NCBI GenBank assembly: GCA_036877525.1
Contig: JAZGTH010000007.1
Coordinates: 4,877,001-4,941,000, forward strand
Direction: 5' to 3'
DNA: 64,000 nucleotides
From: Chromobotia macracanthus
Taxonomy: Eukaryota > Chordata > Actinopteri > Cypriniformes > Botiidae
The stretch's first letter is position 1. Each line of letters starts with the position of its first letter. Made by a program: the position numbers and the translations under genes. Below, in pieces: positions 1-13,294 of the stretch. Under the pieces are notes generated by a model. That model saw only the letters and a program-made list of their open reading frames with translations, was not told the DNA's origin and ran no database searches.

Positions 1-330
1 AGGGGCGTTTGTCTTTTCCTGCCTGGATGACTGGATGTCACAGAGAGGCAGGTTGCGGTGAGGAGGGGTCGAATTAGAGTTTATCGCAGTCATCTGCGTG
101 TAGCGTGAGTGGGTGTGTCCTGATTCCAATGCGATAAACAGAGAAGAAGGCAGAACGGAGGACATCAAACAGAGCGCTGGCGACAAGCGGGCCCAGAGGA
201 TCTGCCTGGTAGTCCCACCCAGATGAAATTTTCAGCGAGTGTTTGCACTCAAACGACCCTCTCTGACTCTCTGTCTCTCACTGTCAGAAACTGAATGATT
301 GGAGGTCTGCGGGCTGCTGCAGGGAAAGTA
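1..330. promoter_or_regulatory. candidate conserved noncoding element
   Basis: No open reading frame with coding character. The block has balanced base composition and little simple repeat, unlike the AT-rich sequence that follows. It holds two TTTATCGC/GCGATAAA motifs in opposite orientation (about 79-86 and 131-138). That texture is typical of conserved regulatory blocks in developmental-gene deserts. Whether it is conserved cannot be seen from one sequence. Confidence 0.25.
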
Positions 331-3250
331 AGGACAACCCTGAGTCCATTATACTGATTTATCCGTAGAAAGTTAACACAAACTTTTTTTTATCAAGGAA
401 ATTCCTTTATACTAAACTGTCATCAATCAGATCAATTTGAAAAGCAGTGAAACAGATGCACACAGTGAAATTAACAGGATCAGCAGAGGAGGGTCAGTCA
501 AGACTCTTGTCTATATGTTTGGTTTAATTGGCTTTTTAAATAAAAAGTTCTAACTTTAAAACTCCACAGGTTGAGATCATTACACTCTTACACTCATGAT
601 AAAGTCTTCAGTTAAAGAGCTAAATTATCACGTACATTTTGCTAATCTCAGTCTTTCTCTAGCTAAGCTTGTCCATCATTGCAGGGAAAATATGATAAAG
701 GTTAGCTGGTTAGTCTCAATTACACCATTATGGGTGAAAATAGACTTGGGGTGGGGGGGTTATAAGGGTTGTTAGATTCACTAGTTGTTAGATTTTGATA
801 TCAGCAAGTGACTCATGAAAAAATTCTCTTTATTTCTTCTAAAATCCCAAAACTGATACAGCCCTGGTGTTTTAATTCCATGTGACTGTCCTTAAAATGT
901 CAAGTCATGGCGTAACTGTAGCCATTGTGTGGTTTTGTTTTCTTATAATGACACCTGAAGGGCCCTCGTAAGTTCCAGTCCAGGACTAGAATTACTCCAC
1001 ATACTCTTGAGTGTTTCTGAGTTCCACTGACACTGAAATCAGAGCAGCAATTCATGAATTATACTAAAGTCATTCTTACTATACAGTACTGTACAGTAAA
1101 TACTGTATATCATACAGTATATCTCTTAATATACTGGATAAAATATTGAAATCACAAATTTCAAGGATGGAAATCTTAATTTTCTTTATCACATCATAAC
1201 AATGAAGTGAATGAGTGAATTTCACTGCCTTGCTTTGACATGATAACTTTTTTTGACTGTGTATGGTAAGTTAAATAACAGTTAACCAATTAACACGTTT
1301 CTGTTGCTGACATCAAGAGTCCATCAGCAGGTTTATTTAAATTAAATTTGTCTCTTCTTGAGCTACACAAAAGAAGGGAATGTTATGCAAATGAGCTATT
1401 GAAGGAGGTTTGGGTGATTAGCATAAAGGTTAAAGGTTTCCATTGGCTGTGGTTCTGCCTGAAAACAGTATCCTTGAATCATGACATGTAAAACAAAGGT
1501 AGAAATGCCAGTGGACTCCAGATCAACCTTTTCTTCCTCATAAACAAACTCCTCATGCGTACAGCAGGACGGTACGGTCAGAAATACAAAAGAAAGGGTA
1601 ATGTGTCACAAAATCATTCATGCAAATAAATACATTTCCCTCCCTTTTTCTTCAGGTCAAACTTCACGAAGAAACAATGAAAACAATGAAACTTTTCTCA
1701 AAATTATGTTTCTAGAATGATCTCACAGCAAATGCACAAAATAAGGCACACACCGCACGGCAAGCTGTTAAACTGAAAGCTTAACTGTGCAGGAACCGAA
1801 ACGTCTGTAAAGGTAAGTAGCAAATTACCAAGTTATCCAGCAGTCAGAGCCAAGAAGGGATAGTTAATGACATGCATGTTGCATCTTTGCCTCATAAGAT
1901 ACTCAACTGCAGGAACATTTTTATGATTTGAGAGCTGCAGCTCATGCACCGGTTGTATGAAGTACTCTTATGGTATTTTAAAATTGTTTTTGACAGCTGT
2001 GGTCACTTTGAGCCTTGTGAAGATCCTTCAGAAAATTCTCCTTTGCATGGAAAAAAATAGCTTCATATGCTTTGGAACGTCATGGTGACGAGTAATCTAG
2101 TGTCAGAAGTTTCATTTTGGGCTGAATTATTCAGTTCACCTGAAAAGAAAATGATTGTAGCACGTTGCACTGCTGAAGTACGGCCATGGAGTGAAGAGGT
2201 TTTATTTTTCGTCACTTCTGCACATAAATTACATAAAAATGATTATACGAAAAAGATTACTATTGCATTTCCTTACATATTATATGCTGCTGTTTCCAGG
2301 CGCTTTACAAAAATTAATGAATTCTTGATATTTTTTGTAACCTTTGACTGCAATCAATATGTGTGTCACTGTAACATCGTTATTTTCCATTTGATATGCA
2401 CCCCAAAAATCAATTATTAAGGAAAGCTATTATTTTGTCACTAAACTTTCTTGCAACATACAATTTATGATTCATGGAATACATATAATGTAATTAAGAG
2501 CTTTGAAGTGAATCTATTTGCCTTCATTTGCATTTTTTGTGCTCAGCATTGACAGTTCCTATCCAGAGAGCAGAGGAAGAGATGAGAGTAGAGTTGAGAG
2601 TGGAAATAAAAGTAGAGATGAGAGTAGAGACGAGATGTTCTGATAAATAGAAGGTCTTGTCTGTGAGAGTTTAGAGGAAGAATGGTGTATCTATATAAGA
2701 ATTGTATAGAACGGTAGTCCACATACTAAAGCTGTGTTCCATTAAATAGGGTCCCTACGCAGTGTTCAGTGTTCACTACTGCCAACAAACTAAGCAGGGA
2801 ACACCTGCAGAAGTTCACTTGACAAAATCTGTGGTTTCTGTCTGCTCTATTATCAACACAAGAGGTTGTGCAGATTAGAGAATTAGAAAATGACAACTTT
2901 TTACTTTCATACACAGAAATGTAATGAGACATCCAAGTGTATTTATATATAACATACATTTTTTAGGTTTAAATACATTTATTTTCCTATTGGGTGATTT
3001 GACTGTGCCCAAAAATAATGGATATATCACATCACTTTTTTAATATTGTATCCTGAGTGGATTCTGTTCAACTGGAAACCAGTTTATTTCCCGGATTTTG
3101 AATGTACTGACCATGACTAATGCCAGATTAGAATAATACTAGTTCCTTATTCAATACTTCCATTTTTATGGCCGTTTTATGCATGGATTGTACTAGGAAG
3201 AGTCTCAATTTACATTTTTGATGTGACATGGTGATCTAAAGATTATTCAG
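331..3250. other. intergenic, no gene seen
   Basis: AT-rich sequence. The ORFs at 2067-2420 (+) and 2726-2959 (-) have no recognisable domain, no codon-bias signature and no flanking splice signals that would extend them. A short palindromic patch of TACAGTA/TACTGTA words lies at about 1081-1135. Confidence 0.6.
2568..2640. repeat. imperfect GA-rich tandem repeat
   Basis: Repeated variants of the word AGATGAGAGTAG / AGTAGAGATGAG make a purine-rich strand. No coding potential. Confidence 0.6.
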
Positions 3251-3259
3251 AAATTAATT

Positions 3260-3510
3260 TTCGCTGCCTCTCCGCAGTCTTTTGTTGGGCGTCGCGAAGC
3301 TTCTCCAATCTGCTGATTAGCCGGCTGCAGGTTCCCATCGCATGCACTGGAGCATCGAGCAGACAATGTAAATGTGACTTTGGGAAATTCAGCTCTTCCA
3401 TGTGGAACGTGATTGATAAAAGCGACGGAGCATGATTAATGCTGATAGCACCTAATGCTAATGCTGTTTTACTCTGTCATGTTAACAGCTAGAACACTCA
3501 CACGAGGAAT
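3260..3510. promoter_or_regulatory. candidate conserved noncoding element
   Basis: Higher-complexity block inside AT-rich flanks. It contains homeodomain-type ATTA words (for example GATTAGC near 3315 and TGATTAATGC near 3433) and a POU-like ATGTAAATG at about 3367. No ORF. Confidence 0.3.
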
Positions 3511-3618
3511 AAAGGTGATGGCAAAAGACAATGAAAACATTATTTTACAGCGCCAATAACGAGATGAAACATGTTCACAAATTCCGTTTGTTATTTAGCT
3601 ACAGATTTTCTTCATTTT

Positions 3619-3642
3619 ATATATATATATATATATATATAT
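3619..3642. repeat. (TA)n microsatellite
   Basis: Uninterrupted TA dinucleotides. They lie within the short ORF at 3531-3743, which I therefore reject as a gene. Confidence 0.9.
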
Positions 3643-3734
3643 CATATTCTTCAGTCTTTTATGACACTGAACACAATATATGCTTATTTATAATAATGAA
3701 ATGTGTTGTTGTATGTGGGTTGTATGTGTATAAT

Positions 3735-4007
3735 CCCAGCTAACAATTTTAGGTTGTAAGAACTTTTCCATTAAGTAACAAAAAGTTACAAACGTTAGTT
3801 TGAAAGTTCTTTGAATGTTCAAAACGTTCTTTAAGACGTTGTATTAACATTATTGCTTGGATATGAAAACGTTATTCAAACATTTTTAAAATTCTTTGGC
3901 TTTAAAACTGTTCTACTAAAATTAAAGCTATAACATTTTTTGATAACTTTAACAGAACCTTTCGAGAATGTTAGCAAATGTTCAAAGAACGTTCATTGTT
4001 AGCTGGG
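3735..4007 (+). mobile_element. palindromic MITE-like element, copy 1 (complete)
   Basis: Begins CCCAGCTAACAATTTTAGG and ends TTGTTAGCTGGG, so the ends form inverted repeats of about 12 bp. The interior is rich in inverted AACGTT/AACATT words and has no ORF. Eight further copies or fragments occur in the window. I call + the orientation whose left end reads CAATTTTAGGTTG. No target-site duplication is obvious, and I do not assign a superfamily. Confidence 0.8.
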
Positions 4008-5295
4008 AAAATGAGGTAAACTTTAAAAACACTTTTAATAGTAAACTATTAAATCAGACAATCCTGACAATCAGAAACAAGCATACACAAACCAAAATGA
4101 AAGAGAACCAAATGAAAAATGAAATTAACTGAACAGGGAGTATATAAATACATGGGTGAACAAAGGAACTAAACAAGAAACAGGAGTGACTAACAGAGAA
4201 GTGGATACGTAACTTAAGCAAGACCTGTGAGCAGTTGAATACAAACTTAGTCTAACTTGGAGATGTACTTCTCTCCCTCACGTCGAACGTTCCCCCTCGA
4301 ACGTTTATTGCTGTGTCACAGTGGCTTCTATAATCATACCTGTCTTCATCCTTTTCATATTCATCTCAGTAGAGATGTAATCCAAACAAGTCTGGCATTT
4401 TCAGATTACCACAGGGCTCTCATGTACTGAACAGATGACAAATCTACTTATTTACAAGGTTCAGGCTACACCCTTCCAGGTGAGCTAGCAGTGGTAACCC
4501 AAAACCTTCACACCTTTGTCAGCTTCTGGCCTGGTTGCTTCAGATGTAAGCTGGTTAGTAAAACCCAACCGTCTCCCTTCCTGTCTGCACGGGATATCAG
4601 TGAGCGAGACAGACAGATGCCTTAAGACAGTTTAAACTTTATTTCCGCTTGTTGAAACTGATAGTACATTAACAAAATGCCAACCCGCAGTGTCGTGTGA
4701 GACTAGCAAACAGGAGAACAACTCCCACGGTCACAGAGAGAACAAGAGAGACTAGGGAAGAGCGGAGCTCCTGTCAGTCTAAAGAGATTATTTTCTTTCT
4801 GCTTTTCCCCTCCTCTTCCAAAACATGGCAAAGCTGCTTAGAAGAGACCTCGTCCTTGGCTTTAGGCTTCTCCTTCATTCTTCAGCTGAAGTTGCTTAGC
4901 ATTTGTGAGATTGTAGCCCAGATTTCTCAAACAAGTTCATTAGGGGTTTTGTCATGGCCTTGATGGGTTTCTGGTATCGATGCTCTTGCAGATTAAGTTT
5001 CTCTGCTTTATAAAGCTCTAATTGTTTCCTCTCAGGCTGAGCAATCTGAGCAAGGTGCTCCTGTGTTGAATGAGACCTCGCTCTGCAGAATGAGATTTTT
5101 AGCTACACTTATAGCAAGCACACAGTCCGGCTGGAGCTCAGTTTATGTGAACAGTAACATTAGAGCTTTTATTGTATGTGTATCGTTTGTTACTGTGTTA
5201 TTTTAAACCTGTATGTTGTTATTTTCTTATCTGGATTTTCCTGTAGCTCTTTTACATACATACAACAACAGCTCTGACTATGTCTGTCAAGCTGA
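4008..5295. other. intergenic, no gene seen
   Basis: Mixed AT-rich sequence. The ORF at 4697-4963 has no recognisable domain. A local repeat of CGAACGTT occurs near 4283-4304. Nothing further can be supported. Confidence 0.55.
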
Positions 5296-5618
5296 CCCAG
5301 CTAACAATTTTAGATTGTAAGAATGTTTCTCCAACGTTTCCATTAAGTATTATTGATATAAAAATATTAAAAACGTTATCTTGAATGTTCTAGGAACATT
5401 TAAAACGTCCAGTTTTTTAGACATATTAATGTTACTGTTTGGTAATAAGAACCTTTATTTAAATGTTTCTGGAAACTTATGAATACATTTTTATTATATA
5501 ATATATAATAAACGTTAAAAAACGTTAGTAAAACAAATTCTAATGTCATTGCAAGAACGTTACTTTGAGAGAACCTTTAGAGAACATTAGCCAATGTTCT
5601 GAAAATGTTCTAATGAAC
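5296..5618 (+). mobile_element. palindromic MITE-like element, copy 2 (right end missing)
   Basis: The left end matches copy 1 (CCCAGCTAACAATTTTAGA). The interior carries the same AACGTTA and TTAGCCAATGTTCTGA words. The terminal TTGTTAGCTGGG is not present at the right side, so the copy is degraded or truncated. Confidence 0.75.
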
Positions 5619-5625
5619 ATTTCAA

Positions 5626-6840
5626 TGAAAAATAAAGATAAACATAAACCTGTCAAAAACAGTATCACAGAAATACTGCAAGTCTCCTGAAGTACGATGA
5701 GAGTTTTGTGTGAGGAAGACATTATATTTTGTTCTCTTCCTCACATTAAACTGTTGTACGACTTCAGGACATTGTAGCACGTTATGTGGATTTCATGATG
5801 ATTTTATGCGGTTTTTCCTTCATTTTTGGAATATAGTCATATGGACTGTATAAGATTCTTCAACAGTTTTTCTTTTGCAAAACAACAGCATTTGGGTTTG
5901 AAATGACATAAAGGTGCAGGAAATGTTATAGTATTTTCTGGGAACTGTTCCTTTAAGATGAATTGCCCTTTTTTGAACAGAACAGGTTTCCATTGTAAAC
6001 TTTTTTATTTTCACCTCACACTATATATAAACCCTTTTCACTCTGCCTTTCAAATAGGAAATAACAAGGTATTTGTTCCCTGGCTTTGTGGAAATGTTCA
6101 GATTCTGATATGTATTCCATACAGAAATCCCCAAATCATATTCTTCTGCACAATTCCTCACAGATTTGATTATGATAAAGTTCTATTAGTGTGTAGCAGT
6201 AAATAGAGAATCCATTCCACCTTCTATTGAAAGTGGAGAATTGACACCAAAAGTCAAAATGAAAACCCAGGCAAACATAACGTGTTGAATTATGGAAGCA
6301 CATAATCAGTCAATGGAAAGCTGTGCTCAAAAACTCCAGCTCACCTTAACAGGGATTCCTCAGCTAATAAGTGTCACTAAACCGAGTGTGAATCCAGACT
6401 TGAGCTGTCTTAATGACTGTTGGGTAGGTCTTGGGTAGAGCGTATCTCATTGGTATAGGCTTAGGGTAATTACTTGGAGGAAATACGAGCAAAAGAAGGG
6501 TTATACTTAATGTGGAGTTATTAATCTGGATTTACTTTCATTTTCTGCTGTCAATGTGACTTCAAAGCAGTGTGGTTCGGATGGTATCTCACATAAGCAT
6601 TAATATTACTGTTGCTTACTGTTGCTTGTTTGAGGTTATGGATTTAAATAAGTCTTTAACCCTTTAAAGCTTAAATCTTGAATGGATTTTGTCACTGAAC
6701 ATGTTGCAATGCTTTCTGGGATTGCTCTTTCTGCACAGGATGCATTTGATGCTTCTTTTTAATTTGCCAAAACAAGGTGTCTTAGAAGGCAACATAATTA
6801 TGTTCCTTTCGTGACAGCCTTTGCAGTGGGAAGCTCACTA
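5626..6840. other. intergenic, no gene seen
   Basis: The overlapping ORFs at 5820-6014 (-) and 5958-6206 (+) show no domain. The sequence is AT-rich with no tandem structure. Confidence 0.55.
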
Positions 6841-6849
6841 GTCCTCACT

Positions 6850-6993
6850 AGAACATTTAAATAATGTTCTTATAATCAAGCAATAACGTTATATACGTCT
6901 TAACTCAAGAACGTCTTAAAAACTGAACATTTTAAATTAGTTACTTAATGGAAATGCTAGGTAAACGTTTTCACAACCTAAAATTGTTAGCTG
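6850..6993 (-). mobile_element. palindromic MITE-like element, copy 3 (half copy)
   Basis: Reads as the reverse complement of the left half of copy 1. It ends CAACCTAAAATTGTTAGCTG after TTACTTAATGGAAATG. The other half is absent. Confidence 0.7.
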
Positions 6994-9029
6994 CGCAACC
7001 ACTTTGGTGTTCAGCAGAACATGTTGTTTCTTACAAAAGCCAGCCATTGAAGCACACAAATGTGATCCTTCAAAAGATGTTATCTCTGTTCATATTGTCC
7101 AGATAATTGTGTGATGCTGCTGTCGTGTAGTCATCACAACATCTCTTTGATGAGACTCGCTTGACTGTCGGTGTGAGAATCACATCATCTCCTGATATGA
7201 TCAATCACCTCTGCATGAGAAACACACGTCGTCTGTTTGTGTCTTTTTCTAAACAAGTTTCCTAGCAAACACAGTAAAGTACCTTAGAGTTAAGAGGTGT
7301 TTGGATTGTGATAAAGGATTTAGTTTATCCTTTTTTAACCTGTGTCTCTGCCTGGGCCTTGATCTACCTGTGCTGTTGGCAGTGAACACAGAACTGCAGA
7401 GATCAAACTACCTTCCATAGCTCCAGGAAAACCAGGAGGTCTGATCTACCGTGATAGTTCTCCCATGCCTGTCAACCAAGCACCACTGATGTTAAAATGA
7501 TGCTTGCTTCCCTTCACTTACAAAGATCTGTATTTTTAGTTTATTGCACTACAAGTGTAGCAGATGCAGTTAGGTGATATATGTGAGTGTGTGTGTGTTG
7601 AAACTCGTTCTCAGTTTTGACAGACAAGCAGAGATGATTAAATATGCTTTAAGAGCAAACATCAGTAGGATTCACACTGTTTGTGTATTTTTTGCCTTGT
7701 TGAGTTTAGGGTTGTGCAAAGCCAAAAATGATTTATTGCTGCTAATGGATGAATCTCACGAAAACATGTTCAGGTCACATTTTCCCCACAGAATTAAAAG
7801 AAGTTTTTTTATAAGAGACCTATTTGTTGGACCTTTAAAATTTATTTACATCATGCATCCCTCCCAGTTCTCATTACTGTAATTCATTCAACATATTTTT
7901 GAGTTGTTTTATCATTTCTATTTATTTCACATTCAGTAGTTTTTCTTTCAATATACAAAATAATTTTTTATTTCTGTGTTTTGATTTTGGGTGAAATATG
8001 ACCTGTACATATTCATGACAGGTTTTGCCCTTGAAGGTTGTTTGTTCTGACTTTTATTTCAGAACGAGACGCTGTAATCACCCTGTGTGTTGTCCTTTGT
8101 CTATAAGTTGATGGATATATAATTATGAAGAGGTCTGTGAGGTCATCCACATGCAATATATTAGTATATTGCAAAACATGTTTTCATCAGTCTTGGTTCT
8201 GGAAGAACATTCCAGACTGTTCCTCACACAAAGCTTCATCATACAGCTTCAAAACACTTGCAGTATAATATAACAGACTATATTCTCGTCTTCTAAAACC
8301 AAAAAATTGCATTTTGTGAGAAACAGACAGATATTTAGATTGTTATTCACCACCCAATTCATATGAGACAGAACATGACCCGCTAAGATTGGTTTTATCG
8401 TCACTTGATGCTAATCAGAGGCACTTGAATGATTTAATAACTGCTATGATACTGACGCTGATGCTGATACATTCCCTTAAGACTTGATGCTAATGTTTTT
8501 AGATGCTCACCACTCGTCTTGTACTTGTCTATTAAACTATTGCCAACTGTGTGAAGGATTATTGACTGAGAAGACACAGTGCGGTCATTCACTTCTGCTT
8601 ATTAACATGCCAACATGGAATCAGAAACACTGTTGAAATAGTTTTTTTCTCATCTCTTTTAAAAATACTAATAATATTATATTAACTTCTGTAATGATGT
8701 CAAGTAGAATGAAGCTACATAGCAAAAATGACCCACAAAACACAATTTTACTTTATCGCCTTTGACAGCTCACCGGTTTCATCCTCTGTGCACGGCTATC
8801 TCCGTAGGAACCTGGAAAACAGCTTATTCCTTAAATGAGACTATGACAAAGATGCTAGATGTGGCATAACCAAAAGAGAAGTTCAACCTGCTTGTGTGTT
8901 TGCCTCTCATAAAAGAATAAAAGTGACTTTGGTTGTGTTATGACAATGCACATCGATGCTGAGTTTAATGAGAACTATGTTGGCATCTACACTGATTTAT
9001 AATTGATTCACTAGGGAAGGTTGATTATT
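6994..9029. other. intergenic, no gene seen
   Basis: No coding ORF; 7574-7882 is an isolated ORF without a domain. The sequence is AT-rich and of moderate complexity. Confidence 0.55.
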
Positions 9030-9270
9030 TTGGCTGGGAGAGTAACGTGACTCTCATTATTGGCAGTAAGGGGGCATTTGACACCAGCTTAGGTGAAGAC
9101 CCTCCCTGCTGTGTTCCATTTGGTGCGGTCCTTCACCTCGGTCACTGACCGGACGGTCACCAGCCCTGGACTGGTCCTCATGGACGCCCAACAAATGCTG
9201 CCACAAATGCTTTAATTGGCACCTCTGCATGCCTGTCTGGAGAGTTGCAGTGATCAGGTGGGCTCACGCA
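9030..9270. promoter_or_regulatory. candidate conserved noncoding element
   Basis: GC-balanced block in an AT-rich setting. It contains the inverted repeat GGTCACTGACC / GGACGGTCACC at about 9140-9161 and GGCAGTAAGGGGGCATTTG at about 9062-9080. No ORF. Confidence 0.3.
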
Positions 9271-9333
9271 GGACAGAGAAGAACAAAGTTTTAGTAAACT
9301 CACTTTACTAATGTTAATTACAGCCACAGTATA

Positions 9334-9460
9334 CCCAGCTAACATTTTTAGGTTGCAAGAACGTTTCCATTAAGTAACAAAAATGTTAATGTATCCAGTT
9401 TTTTTAGACACTGTATTAACAACATTAAGAACGTTATTCAGACCTTTTTTTTTACAATAT
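9334..9460 (+). mobile_element. palindromic MITE-like element, copy 4 (left half)
   Basis: Starts CCCAGCTAACATTTTTAGG, continues with TTCCATTAAGTAACAAAAA and stops within the AACGTTATTCAGACC region. The right half is missing. Confidence 0.75.
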
Positions 9461-11615
9461 TAATGCGTGAGCTCCTTTTGCTACACAAATTTAAACAAAC
9501 AAAAATGAAAGAATCCTACAAACGTCAACTTCAATACAGTGAAAGATAGAAAGTCTAAACATACTTAGACCTGTGAAAAAAAACATTTTCAAAACAAATA
9601 GTTTCATGTTCAGTGATGGGAGCATTCTGTCTTGTGCACAAATAAACCAGTGACATACTAAACTGATTAACTTTATCTCTTCATCTGTCACTGTTGGTCA
9701 TGGGTTTGGATGGGTTAGTGAATGCATGAACCAGCGTTTGATTTTAAGTGCGATTAGGGTAATGTTTTAACTTTATGTTTGAGGGCTTCATTCAACCAGA
9801 AACAGACTCACAGATGACATGACAAAAACCTGCTCAAGCCATTCAAACTGTAAAAATGTCATTTGATATTGTGACAATATGTAAAATACTAAATTCATTT
9901 TTTTAAGTTCAGAAATCGTGTTACAGGGTCTTACAGGGTGTGGCTGTAAACAGGAATTTTAACCTGCTGTTTGTTTAGATGATAAACTGTGAAAATGGTT
10001 GGGCTGCACAACCCTCACTTAAATCTCTCTTAAAAGTCACCCGCTGCAGAGACAGCTGAAATCTCTGCTCACAAGTTAAATTGAGCATCGAGGTTCCAAA
10101 GTTTTTATGGCAAACCTTAACTTGCATTTTTCCTAAGACAGAACACAACAGAAAAATAACAAGGGCTTTTCCACAATTATAGCAACATTTAGGGTGAATT
10201 CAGGTGAATTTTGTCCAATTCTAGATCTCTTACAGGGCCGCTTACCTAACACAACGTATCGAATTTAGTGACATTTAGTAGCATAAGGAGACATTGTCTT
10301 GCTTTTAAATGTTGGTAAGACTATGCATACATATATGTTTGCATTATATTATTAAATTAATATTGCATTTCTCTGCAGTCTGTGTCAGAACGGATCCTTT
10401 CTTAACCAGTCTCATCATGTTGAAATAATATTAAAGTTGCTACTGGTAAATTAATTCACAGTCATGAGTTTCTCATGTGTAAGATGAGCAGTTTAGATCT
10501 TCAATACAGATATTTTGTAATATTTTATAAACTTATTCTTATAGCTAATTTATCAGCCTTTTATCACCGAATGAATTTATTTTTTCAGCCTGTGAAATGA
10601 AATTTCCAAAACCTTGCAAAGCTCATTTTTGCTCATGATCCATTTGGGAATCCTGAGGTTTCAGTTTGTCTGGGTTCAAGATAAAGTATCAGTGAGGATT
10701 ATTGTAATAGCACTTGTGTTTAAAACGTATACTTTTTAAATTCATTTATGATGTCTTCCCCTTTGGCCACTCTGGAGATAAGCAGGGCTGGATATATACA
10801 TTGTTCGGTTCAATTCATATGTGCATCTGTCAGAACGCCGAGATACAAATGATATAACTTCAAACGGGCTTTGTAGGGGAAGTAAAAAAAATGGTTTCTA
10901 TCAATCCATTTCCTTTCTGTCCCTGACACAAATTTATCAGCTGAACTGTATCTCATTCACCACAGCTAGAAATTGGTATGGAGAAGCGAAGAAAAAATTC
11001 CCAACAGTGGGCAGCGCTAAGCTGTAGTAACGTGTCATCTTGTGTTGTATTAGCAGAAACATTGTTCTGGATCTCATTTCATTGTTAGTCTTTCTCAATA
11101 TTTATTTATTTATGGATCTCTCTCTGTTTTATTAAAAAAAGCACATTTCCCGTTCCGGATGCAGCAGTCATCACTGATTAACACAGAGATGCTGAGAGAC
11201 AGAATTCTGTAAAAATGTCAGTCAGAACTCAAATACTCAGATCATCGGATGCTTCAGTTATCTATTGTTACAAACTGATTTATATTCATCTTTTCTCTCT
11301 ACATCCGTGTAGCTGTCATTATACTGTACATACACGCTGTCAGATGCCTTTTTTGTGTTTTTGGACTAAAATGAAATGTCTGTGACTGCCATGAAATCAG
11401 ATGATACGATTCTGTTGGAATCGTAACAGTTCAAAACCCTTTTTTAAACCAGTATATTCACAAGCAGTTGCTGGTTCTTTAATAGTTCACCAAAGCAGAA
11501 AATACAAATCTGTCATTTTTATCATTTCTGCCAGAAAACTTTAAATGCATGGCAAACAATTAAATCTCAACTAGCTCATGTGAAAGTGACATATTTGTCA
11601 GATACGGTAACTCAT
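9461..11615. other. intergenic, no gene seen
   Basis: AT-rich. The ORFs at 9491-9691 (-) and 10821-11027 (+) are short and featureless. No repeats beyond homopolymer runs. Confidence 0.55.
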
Positions 11616-11619
11616 ACCA

Positions 11620-11763
11620 ACACACACACCCGAAGCAGGGGGCAGCATTCAGGGTTTAGGTGCCTTGCTTAAGGGCACTTCAGTTACTTCCTGCCTGCAT
11701 TAGAATCAAACCAGCAACCTTTTGATTACAAGCTCACTAACCAGTAGGCCACAGCTGCCCCTA
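11620..11763 (-). mobile_element. degraded tRNA-derived SINE fragment
   Basis: On the minus strand it begins with a tRNA-like head (GGGCAGCTGTGGCCTACTGG), followed by a B-box-like GGTTGCTGGTTTGATTCTA. A core word, GCCCTTAAGCAAGGCACCTA, and a tail region, CCCTGCTTCGGGTGTGTG, come next. This is the layout of fish tRNA-derived SINEs with a conserved core. It is too divergent to act as a tRNA gene. Confidence 0.7.
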
Positions 11764-11863
11764 AACATGTCCAACTAACTTTTTATCTAATAGTTTCTGC
11801 AAACATAATGAGTCTTGCTAGGCATGTGATTATCTGATGTTTATCGGCACCATCAGCACCTAA

Positions 11864-12092
11864 CCAGCTAACAGGAAACGTTCTCACCACGTTAGCTAAT
11901 GTTCTTTCAAAGTTCTCTCAAGAAAATGATCAAGAAACGTTCGTGCAGTAACATTAGTGTTTTTTAACATTGCATATCATATATCAAAAACATTATTCCT
12001 ACGTTGTTGGTGGAACGCTTAATAAACGTGGCAGAATTTTAACAAATAGCGTTCTTACAACCGAGCAATAACGTTAATACTTTTCAATACAA
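11864..12092 (-). mobile_element. palindromic MITE-like element, copy 5 (partial)
   Basis: Begins CCAGCTAACAGGAAACGTTC, equivalent to the right end of copy 1 inverted. It continues through CGTTAGCTAATGTTC and fades at about 12092 before the other terminus. Confidence 0.75.
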
Positions 12093-12399
12093 AGATAGGA
12101 GCTTTTATGTAGCATATGTCTCACATTCACTTACGGATCAAGATGTGATAATGATCCCTTTTCATTTTCAGGCTGGTTGCAATATCCTGCCAATCATCCC
12201 ATTTCAGCCAGTCTGTGTTTCTGAAGGCACATTTAGGGCCACTTATTGCTGAATGCGCTTGACAGAAGGAAGGGCCATTTGGCTTTCCAAATGAAAACCA
12301 TGAGCTTGTTTGAACACTGTGATTTACACAATTCATTAACGATAGTGATTTTCTCACTTAGCGTTATATTAAATGGTTACTTACTCTAAAACAGCCCCG

Positions 12400-12660
12400 G
12401 GGGAGCGAGGCTTGTTGGGTGGCGAATAGATTAAAGTTTACATTGAAAGGAGAGATTGAATTGAGAGTGATCAATAGCATAATGAGGCAGCCAGCGCGCG
12501 GGCTCAAATGAAATTACCATATTTTTAATCTTAATTTTCCACTCTGTTTATCTGACAGTGTGGATGTGCAATCCAAAGAGATAATGAGAGAGTGGGATAT
12601 TGACACGACCGCTCTCCAGAGTGCTTGTTTCAGTGATTAAATGCTGTGATCTGTGATTAC
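12400..12660. promoter_or_regulatory. candidate conserved noncoding element
   Basis: Dense ATTA/TAAT homeodomain words, a TTATCTGACAG at about 12548 and low repeat content. It runs directly into the CpG-rich block downstream. Probably an enhancer or the upstream flank of a distal promoter; this is an inference from texture. Confidence 0.35.
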
Positions 12661-12995
12661 TTTGTGTCGGGTGTCAGGGCGGGCGGCCAGGGGCCCGAGG
12701 AGCGGCGCGGCGGGGCGAGCGGGCGGCGCGCAGCAGATGCGGCGGCGCTGCGCGTTTCCAGGCGCACCGACACCGTTTCCAAGCGGACAAATGAAGGCTG
12801 GAGCAATCTCCATCCCAGACAGCTCACATCCTGCCTCTCTGCGACAACAAAGTTCGCACAATATCGGTTATTATACGGATACTTTTCCTCCTTATCCGCG
12901 TTTCGCGCATTAGGGGCGTTTGGTTATCTGATCTGGAGGCGGACGCGCCGCTGTCGACGCGACGCCGACGAGGGAGAGAAGTGCGCACAAAGAAG
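12661..12995. promoter_or_regulatory. CpG-rich island in the gene desert
   Basis: A very GC- and CpG-rich run (about 12672-12760 and again about 12895-12980) in an otherwise AT-rich desert, about 24.5 kb upstream of sox21. It contains SOX-like ACAACAAAG at about 12844. Overlapping ORFs on both strands here (12637-13084) reflect GC content, not genes. CpG islands usually mark promoters, so this may be the start of an unannotated noncoding transcript. Confidence 0.5.
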
Positions 12996-13219
12996 TTAAT
13001 CGAAAGAAAATATATCAAATGCGCCATTTGCGACAGTCGGCGCAACGATGAATAAACATGACGAAAACATTTCGTGTTCATCAAGCGTCGTTTTCACGAT
13101 AAACTAAAAGTGCCACCGATTGTGCCGCATGTTTTGTTGCGCACAATGAGAAGGATTTGAAAAGTAATCGTACACAGCCCGTCTGGATTTATAGGATTCA
13201 CAATTTCATTCTGTATGGC

Positions 13220-13220
<1 letters not shown>

Positions 13221-13248
<28 letters not shown>
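13221..13248. repeat. (GT)n microsatellite
   Basis: Uninterrupted GT dinucleotides. They account for the His/Thr run in the minus-strand ORF at 13094-13339. Confidence 0.95.
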
Positions 13249-13251
<3 letters not shown>

Positions 13252-13294
13252 ATTTAACACACGGTGACTTTATGACATCATGCCCCATATGGCG

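Noticed and set aside
12637..13084. Overlapping ORFs on both strands at the CpG island
   Set aside because: High GC removes stop codons in several frames at once. The proteins are low-complexity Arg/Ala/Gly, with no conserved domain.
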